Part shown: in pieces, positions 60,012 through 64,000 of the stretch
Numbering within the stretch: the stretch's first letter is position 1
Layout: the number at the start of each line of letters is the position of its first letter
Source: Lepidurus packardi
Taxonomy: Eukaryota; Arthropoda; Branchiopoda; Notostraca; Triopsidae
Assembly (NCBI GenBank): GCA_023053545.1
Contig: JAKZAN010000055.1
Location: 124,001-188,000, forward strand
Direction of reading: 5' to 3'
Length of the DNA stretch: 64,000 nt
Position numbers and translations under genes: made by a program
The notes under the pieces: generated by a model
Told to the model about the DNA's origin: nothing
What the model saw: only the letters and a program-made list of their open reading frames with translations
The model's database searches: none

Positions 60012-60044
60012 AAAAGCTTTCCACTTTTGTGGATGGCTTTTTTG
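60012..60044 (+). terminator. Second hairpin-T element downstream of tRNA-Asp
   Basis: AAGCTTTCCAC pairs imperfectly with GTGGATGGCTT, followed by T6. It lies 100 bp after the tRNA terminator with no gene between, so it may be a backup stop. The interval 59910-60011 holds no recognisable gene. Confidence 0.5.
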
Positions 60045-60188
60045 ATTTTATCTAGATAATTACACGCCTTCTTTCACCCCACTTTCACTATCAAACATCA
60101 TCAATAAGATTATTCTTATTTAACCAATCCAAACAACAGTTTTTTCCAATAATCCGCCTCATTTTTAGTAGTTATTTTTCGATATCTT

Positions 60189-60196
60189 TATATTTG
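60189..60196 (+). promoter_or_regulatory. -7 box of the second TPR-HTH regulator
   Basis: TATATTTG, 33 bp before the ATG at 60230. Confidence 0.6.
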
Positions 60197-60229
60197 CATC
60201 ATACTCCGTCCCTACTAAAGAGTATTTGA

Positions 60230-61882
60230 ATGAAAAAAATATCCTACCTAATCGGGAGCTGCCTTTTGCTGCTCTCAGCTGTGCATTTGCAAGCAGCGCC
60301 ACGTAAAGCAACTGATGCTTTGCCAATTGACACCCTATTTGCGAGAGGCATAACCGCTTACAGCAATTATGACTACAATGATGCTATAAAGCTATGGAAG
60401 CGCGTTTTAGAGCGAGCTGCAGAAGGCGAAAAAGGCTTGATCATCAAGACCAACATTAACATCGGGTCTTGTTATAATGCATTAGGTTACCATAAAACAG
60501 CGCTGAATTATTTCCTGAATACAGAAGAACTTTTTCGAAAATCAGACAAAAATACTGAAGCATACTATGCCAATAAAATCAACGTCGGGGTTTGCTATCT
60601 GTCGCTTGAACAATTTGACCTGGCCAAAAAGTATTTAGACGAAACGGCCGATTTTAATGAATATATTATTTTCCTTAAAAAACTGAATACTGCAAAATGG
60701 TATGCCGAACAAAATGACGCTATTCAATTTTCAAACTTCGTCCCGCTCTTAAACGCACAAATTTCAAAATTTCCGATGTATGTGGATATATGGAATGAAA
60801 TGCAACTGGAGTATTACATCAAATGGCGCGACAAAAGTAATTCGATTGCTGTTATACAAAAGTTACAATCTCAATACAACAGCTTAAACTTATACCTGAA
60901 ATTACTGGTAAATCGCGGCCGATTGCTATCCTTAAAAAGCAGTCTTGAATCAGAAGAAAATCTACAAAAATACAATCAGGAAATATTGTCGAGCAACGAC
61001 TTGTACTTAAAAGACTTATATTACTTGTTGCTTCAAGAAGTTTATTATAACAAAAGTGATTTAAAAAATTACCACCATTACACCAAGCTTTGGACCGAGA
61101 ACAACAATATGCTGATCCGTGAGAAAAACATGTTGTATATTGAAGATTATAAAGCATCTGAAGACTTGCAGCGCCTGAAAGAAAAATTCGAAGCTGTGCA
61201 GCTCAAGAATAATCTGATTCAGGAAGAACTATCGCGCAGTACAGTCCTGTTTCGTTCATCGGTGATTATCATCATCATGGGACTTGGGCTAATCTTCTTG
61301 CTAATCAGAAACCGAAAAACGGCACGAAAAATTCAGCGTCTTCGCCTAATAGAATCAAAAAATGCCTTGCTAACAAAAGAACTTGAAAAAGCCGAAATAT
61401 CGGAGAACTTAAAAGAAACAGTCGACGAGCTAAACACATCCATACTGACCATCAAGAAAGTGTCGTTGCTCAAAAAACAATTGGAAAACATTGTAAGCGA
61501 ACAGCGCGACGCGGAACGAAATCCAAAAGAGACCCAGCAAAAATTAAAAATCGCCGTCAATTCCTTCTTTGACCACTACAAGGAGCTTCGAGAATTGATG
61601 CATAAAAAGCTAAACGTTGACACTACAATAGCACACCTTCGGAACGAATATGATGCCATAAATGAAAAAGAATTGCAGGTTCTTGAATATATTGCTTTGC
61701 AATTTACATCTAAAGAAATAGCGCTACTAATGGATAAATCTGAGAAGAGTATCGAATATTATCGTGCGCAGATTCGGAAGAAGCTTTCATTAGAACCCAA
61801 TCAAACCATAGAGCAATTCCTCATCGCAAATGAAAAGCACCCCGGAGTTTATGGCGAACGTTTACTATCCGAAAGTCTGTAA
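60230..61882 (+). CDS. TPR-containing membrane-anchored LuxR-like HTH regulator
   Basis: A 550-residue protein: signal peptide (about 1-22), TPR-like repeats (about 35-290, e.g. NINIGSCYNALGYHKTALNY), a membrane helix (343-359), and a coiled coil (about 362-430). The C-terminal LuxR-like HTH (475-520) reads INEKELQVLEYIALQFTSKE, then IALLMDKSEKSIEYYRAQIR. It has the same layout as the 32704-34395 protein, though their sequences differ. The large FG-GAP surface-protein gene follows 267 bp downstream, so it may regulate that gene. The ligand or signal is unknown. Confidence 0.88.
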   Translation: MKKISYLIGSCLLLLSAVHLQAAPRKATDALPIDTLFARGITAYSNYDYNDAIKLWKRVLERAAEGEKGLIIKTNINIGSCYNALGYHKTALNYFLNTEELFRKSDKNTEAYYANKINVGVCYLSLEQFDLAKKYLDETADFNEYIIFLKKLNTAKWYAEQNDAIQFSNFVPLLNAQISKFPMYVDIWNEMQLEYYIKWRDKSNSIAVIQKLQSQYNSLNLYLKLLVNRGRLLSLKSSLESEENLQKYNQEILSSNDLYLKDLYYLLLQEVYYNKSDLKNYHHYTKLWTENNNMLIREKNMLYIEDYKASEDLQRLKEKFEAVQLKNNLIQEELSRSTVLFRSSVIIIIMGLGLIFLLIRNRKTARKIQRLRLIESKNALLTKELEKAEISENLKETVDELNTSILTIKKVSLLKKQLENIVSEQRDAERNPKETQQKLKIAVNSFFDHYKELRELMHKKLNVDTTIAHLRNEYDAINEKELQVLEYIALQFTSKEIALLMDKSEKSIEYYRAQIRKKLSLEPNQTIEQFLIANEKHPGVYGERLLSESL

Positions 61883-62149
61883 TCTTTATCCTCTGTTTCT
61901 AGCTTAAATTGCCTTCAAGCAATGTCTATTTTTCAAAAAAAATGCCCTAAAAAGCGCTCCCGAAAACAAAACCTATTTTTTTCAATACTCTCACTATCAA
62001 AAGCATAGACGCTTTTAATTGCCTATATCACGCCCATTTCATACCCTAAGGTTCCTTTCCTACTTCTAATAGGAAGGGAGGCGATATTACCTTCGCACGT
62101 TAAAGAAAACTTAAGAGTTATTCAACAATTCATTATAGATTATACAAAA
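61883..62149. other. Intergenic region upstream of the FG-GAP gene
   Basis: Contains TACCTTCG (62088-62095) as a weak -7 box and a long imperfect hairpin around 62053-62080 (CCTTTCCTA facing TAGGAAGGG). It also has the string TCACTATCAAAAGCAT (61991-62006), which resembles one upstream of the TPR-HTH regulator. A single TAGACGC stands at 62006-62012. Confidence 0.45.
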
Positions 62150-64000
62150 ATGAGCACACAAACAGGGTTGCATTTCCGGATAAGTAAAATTTTCATTTTA
62201 CTTTTCTTTGCAAGTAATTTTATCTTCGGTCAAACACCAATCATTGCATCTTTTTCACCAAAGAGCGGTGTCATTGGATCTACGGTGGCTATAAACGGAA
62301 CAGGATTTAATACAAATGCTGCCAACAATGTTGTTTATTTCGACGGCGTAACCGCACCAGTCACGGCAGCAACTGCGACCTCTTTAACTGTGACTGTACC
62401 TTACGGCACAACGGGTTTTTCTAAAATAAAAGTTCTTAATACCGCAACTGGTGCGGCGTACGCCAACGGAGGATTTACTACCACATTTCATAACGGAGGA
62501 TTTGGAAATGGCGACTATAACTTCGGCACGGGAACATTTAATAATGCTGTAACTTTTACTACAGGCGCATCATGGCAAACTACAGCTGATTCAAAGTCCA
62601 TTAGCTTATTGATCGATTATAACAACGATGGCTTCCCAGACTACACGAGCATTTCAAATGCTTCGTCGAGCATTTTTGTATATAGAAATATGACTACTAC
62701 TCCGGGCAGCGTGGTATCAGCCAGCACCTTTTCTTCTACCGCAGTAACGCTAACGGCAACAACTACACCAGCTGCCATTTATTCAGAAGACATTAATGGC
62801 GACGGAAAAATGGACATCGTAGCGCCGACAGGAAGTTCGGTAGACATATTCATTAACACATCTTCAGGGAGCACCATTAGTTTTGCGGCTAAACAGACCT
62901 TTACATTTGCCTGCTCCAATAGAGTTCGCTTTGCTGACATCAACAATGATGGTTTATTGGATGTTGTTAGCTATTCAGGAACAGCTATTAGATATATTTT
63001 GAACACGGGCGCACTTGGTTCAGGAACAGTGAATTTCGGCACAACAATTTCAGTCACTACTGCAGTGGGTCCTTTAGATGTCGAGATTGCGGATTTAAAC
63101 AATGATGGAATTTTGGACTTATTGTTTACAAGCAGTGGTGGTTATTCTATTTCTTTGGGTACCGGTTCGGGATTTGGAACATTTGCAGCAACTTCTGCAT
63201 CTTTTTCTTCAGGAAATATTGTAAGTGGTGACTTTGATAATGACGGCGACATTGATTTTGTTGTTAAAGCATCTACTAGCTCCATCAATTATTTTACCAA
63301 CAATGGATCGGGTGTCTTTACAAGCGCAAGTGCTTCCGTTGGAAGTGCTTCAGGAATTCTGAACGGTTTTGAAGTTGCTAATTTTAATGGAGATGGATTT
63401 CCAGAAATCTTTTCTTCTAATGCAAATTCTGGCGCTTATGTTGCTATCTTCAACAATACAACTTCGAATAACACACTTAGTTTTGCTGCTTCAACGAATG
63501 CATTTTCTGCTTCAAATCCTATGGGGCTAAAAGGCGCAGATGTCAATGGCGATGGAAGACCTGATATCGTTGCTCCGGGATATTACAACACAAGCTATTA
63601 TGTAAATCAGAACATAATTGGTGTTCCAACGATTTCATCATTCACGCCCGCTTCCGGAAGCCAAGGAACTTCCATAACCATAACAGGAACTTATTTTACG
63701 GGCGCAACCGACGTAAGAATTAATGGCGTTTCAGTTAGCTCTTTCACGGTTAACAGTCCAACTTCAATCACAGCTATTGCTCCAACGAGCACAACAGGAA
63801 CGATTCAAGTACTAACTTCCGGAGGTACGGCAACGAGCGGATCCGATTTTACTTATGTGCCAACAATATTAACGACAAGAACTAATTTAGTCACGACGTT
63901 TCTAGGTTGTGTCGGAACGGCGAGTCCAGCGCAAACTTTTACAGTGTCTGGAACGTTTCTAACAAATGATATTTTAATCACCTCCAACGAAAACACATTA
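62150..64000 (+). CDS. Large FG-GAP/VCBS and IPT/TIG surface protein, 3' truncated by window end
   Basis: ATG at 62150; 617 codons remain open to the window edge. Signal peptide (about residues 10-31, IFILLFFASNFIFG), then an IPT/TIG domain (about 32-105, starting IIASFSPKSGVIGSTVAING). Seven FG-GAP/VCBS-type calcium loops follow: DYNNDGFPD, DINGDGKMD, DINNDGLLD, DLNNDGILD, DFDNDGDID, NFNGDGFPE and DVNGDGRPD. A second IPT/TIG domain begins with PTISSFTPASGSQGTSITIT. The protein is exported and probably surface-bound; a T9SS tail is expected beyond the window. Roles in adhesion or glycan binding are inferred only from such domains. Confidence 0.9.
   Translation, partial: MSTQTGLHFRISKIFILLFFASNFIFGQTPIIASFSPKSGVIGSTVAINGTGFNTNAANNVVYFDGVTAPVTAATATSLTVTVPYGTTGFSKIKVLNTATGAAYANGGFTTTFHNGGFGNGDYNFGTGTFNNAVTFTTGASWQTTADSKSISLLIDYNNDGFPDYTSISNASSSIFVYRNMTTTPGSVVSASTFSSTAVTLTATTTPAAIYSEDINGDGKMDIVAPTGSSVDIFINTSSGSTISFAAKQTFTFACSNRVRFADINNDGLLDVVSYSGTAIRYILNTGALGSGTVNFGTTISVTTAVGPLDVEIADLNNDGILDLLFTSSGGYSISLGTGSGFGTFAATSASFSSGNIVSGDFDNDGDIDFVVKASTSSINYFTNNGSGVFTSASASVGSASGILNGFEVANFNGDGFPEIFSSNANSGAYVAIFNNTTSNNTLSFAASTNAFSASNPMGLKGADVNGDGRPDIVAPGYYNTSYYVNQNIIGVPTISSFTPASGSQGTSITITGTYFTGATDVRINGVSVSSFTVNSPTSITAIAPTSTTGTIQVLTSGGTATSGSDFTYVPTILTTRTNLVTTFLGCVGTASPAQTFTVSGTFLTNDILITSNENTL

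Noticed and set aside
59930..60044. Possible small RNA after tRNA-Asp (GGGAC-GAAA-GTCTC hairpin near 59978)
   Set aside because: There is one small tetraloop hairpin and a weak terminator but no promoter box between them and the tRNA terminator.

Overview
The window reads as a chromosomal segment of a Bacteroidetes bacterium, most likely Flavobacteriaceae close to Flavobacterium. The evidence is SusC/SusD/SusE genes, type IX secretion C-terminal sorting domains, promoters with the Bacteroidetes -7 box TAnnTTTG, a general lack of Shine-Dalgarno sequences, a DnaE with a fused N-terminal exonuclease, and AT-rich DNA. No phage, insertion sequence, CRISPR array or rRNA operon was seen.

Layout. 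1-4.3 kb: end of a surface-polysaccharide cluster (flippase fragment, two glycosyltransferases, an AsmA-like protein). 4.4-25.4 kb: a starch/maltodextrin utilisation locus. A secreted GH13 amylase and SusE, SusD and SusC lie on the minus strand. Divergently lie a LacI-type regulator, an MFS importer, beta-phosphoglucomutase, a GH65 phosphorylase, GH13, GH31 and a second GH13 enzyme, with a glycerophosphodiesterase last. A perfect 14-bp palindrome, a likely LacI operator, lies between the two arms. 25.5-28.3 kb: a SAM-I riboswitch controlling a homocysteine/cystathionine-forming PLP enzyme and homoserine dehydrogenase. 28.3-34.4 kb: a gene-poor stretch with a FISUMP surface protein, a 40-residue SHOCT microprotein, a decayed DUF4870/Tic20-like gene and a TPR-HTH regulator. 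34.8-48.7 kb: flavoprotein, TonB receptor, PhoB/PhoR-like pair, trmB, LysE exporter, alkyltransferase-like protein, Mrp, NifU, ferredoxin reductase and ferredoxin, M43 protease, DUF3050. 48.8-52.9 kb: glutaryl-CoA dehydrogenase-like gene, trmN6, rimM, rpsP and a lipoprotein, all carrying apparent +1 frameshifts. 53-64 kb: RRM protein, dnaE, trxA, DUF58, tRNA-Asp, a second TPR-HTH regulator, and the start of an FG-GAP/IPT surface protein cut by the window end.

How the genes work together. In the starch locus the outer-membrane Sus proteins and the secreted amylase capture and cut starch, SusC imports oligosaccharides, and the envelope amylases and alpha-glucosidase shorten them. The MFS protein probably carries maltose inward, where GH65 plus beta-phosphoglucomutase yield glucose and glucose 6-phosphate.

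Most notable observations: (1) three promoters at 30.3, 32.0 and 32.6 kb share one architecture. Each has four TAGAC-like half-sites, two pairs of 11-bp direct repeats 30-32 bp apart, always starting exactly 33 bp upstream of the -7 box. This suggests one regulon linking the FISUMP protein, the SHOCT microprotein and the DUF4870 pseudogene. (2) A family of structured intergenic repeats occurs in six full copies; its central hairpin arms change sequence but keep pairing. (3) Eight +1 frameshifts fall within 3.7 kb and hit even rpsP and rimM, which points to sequence error.
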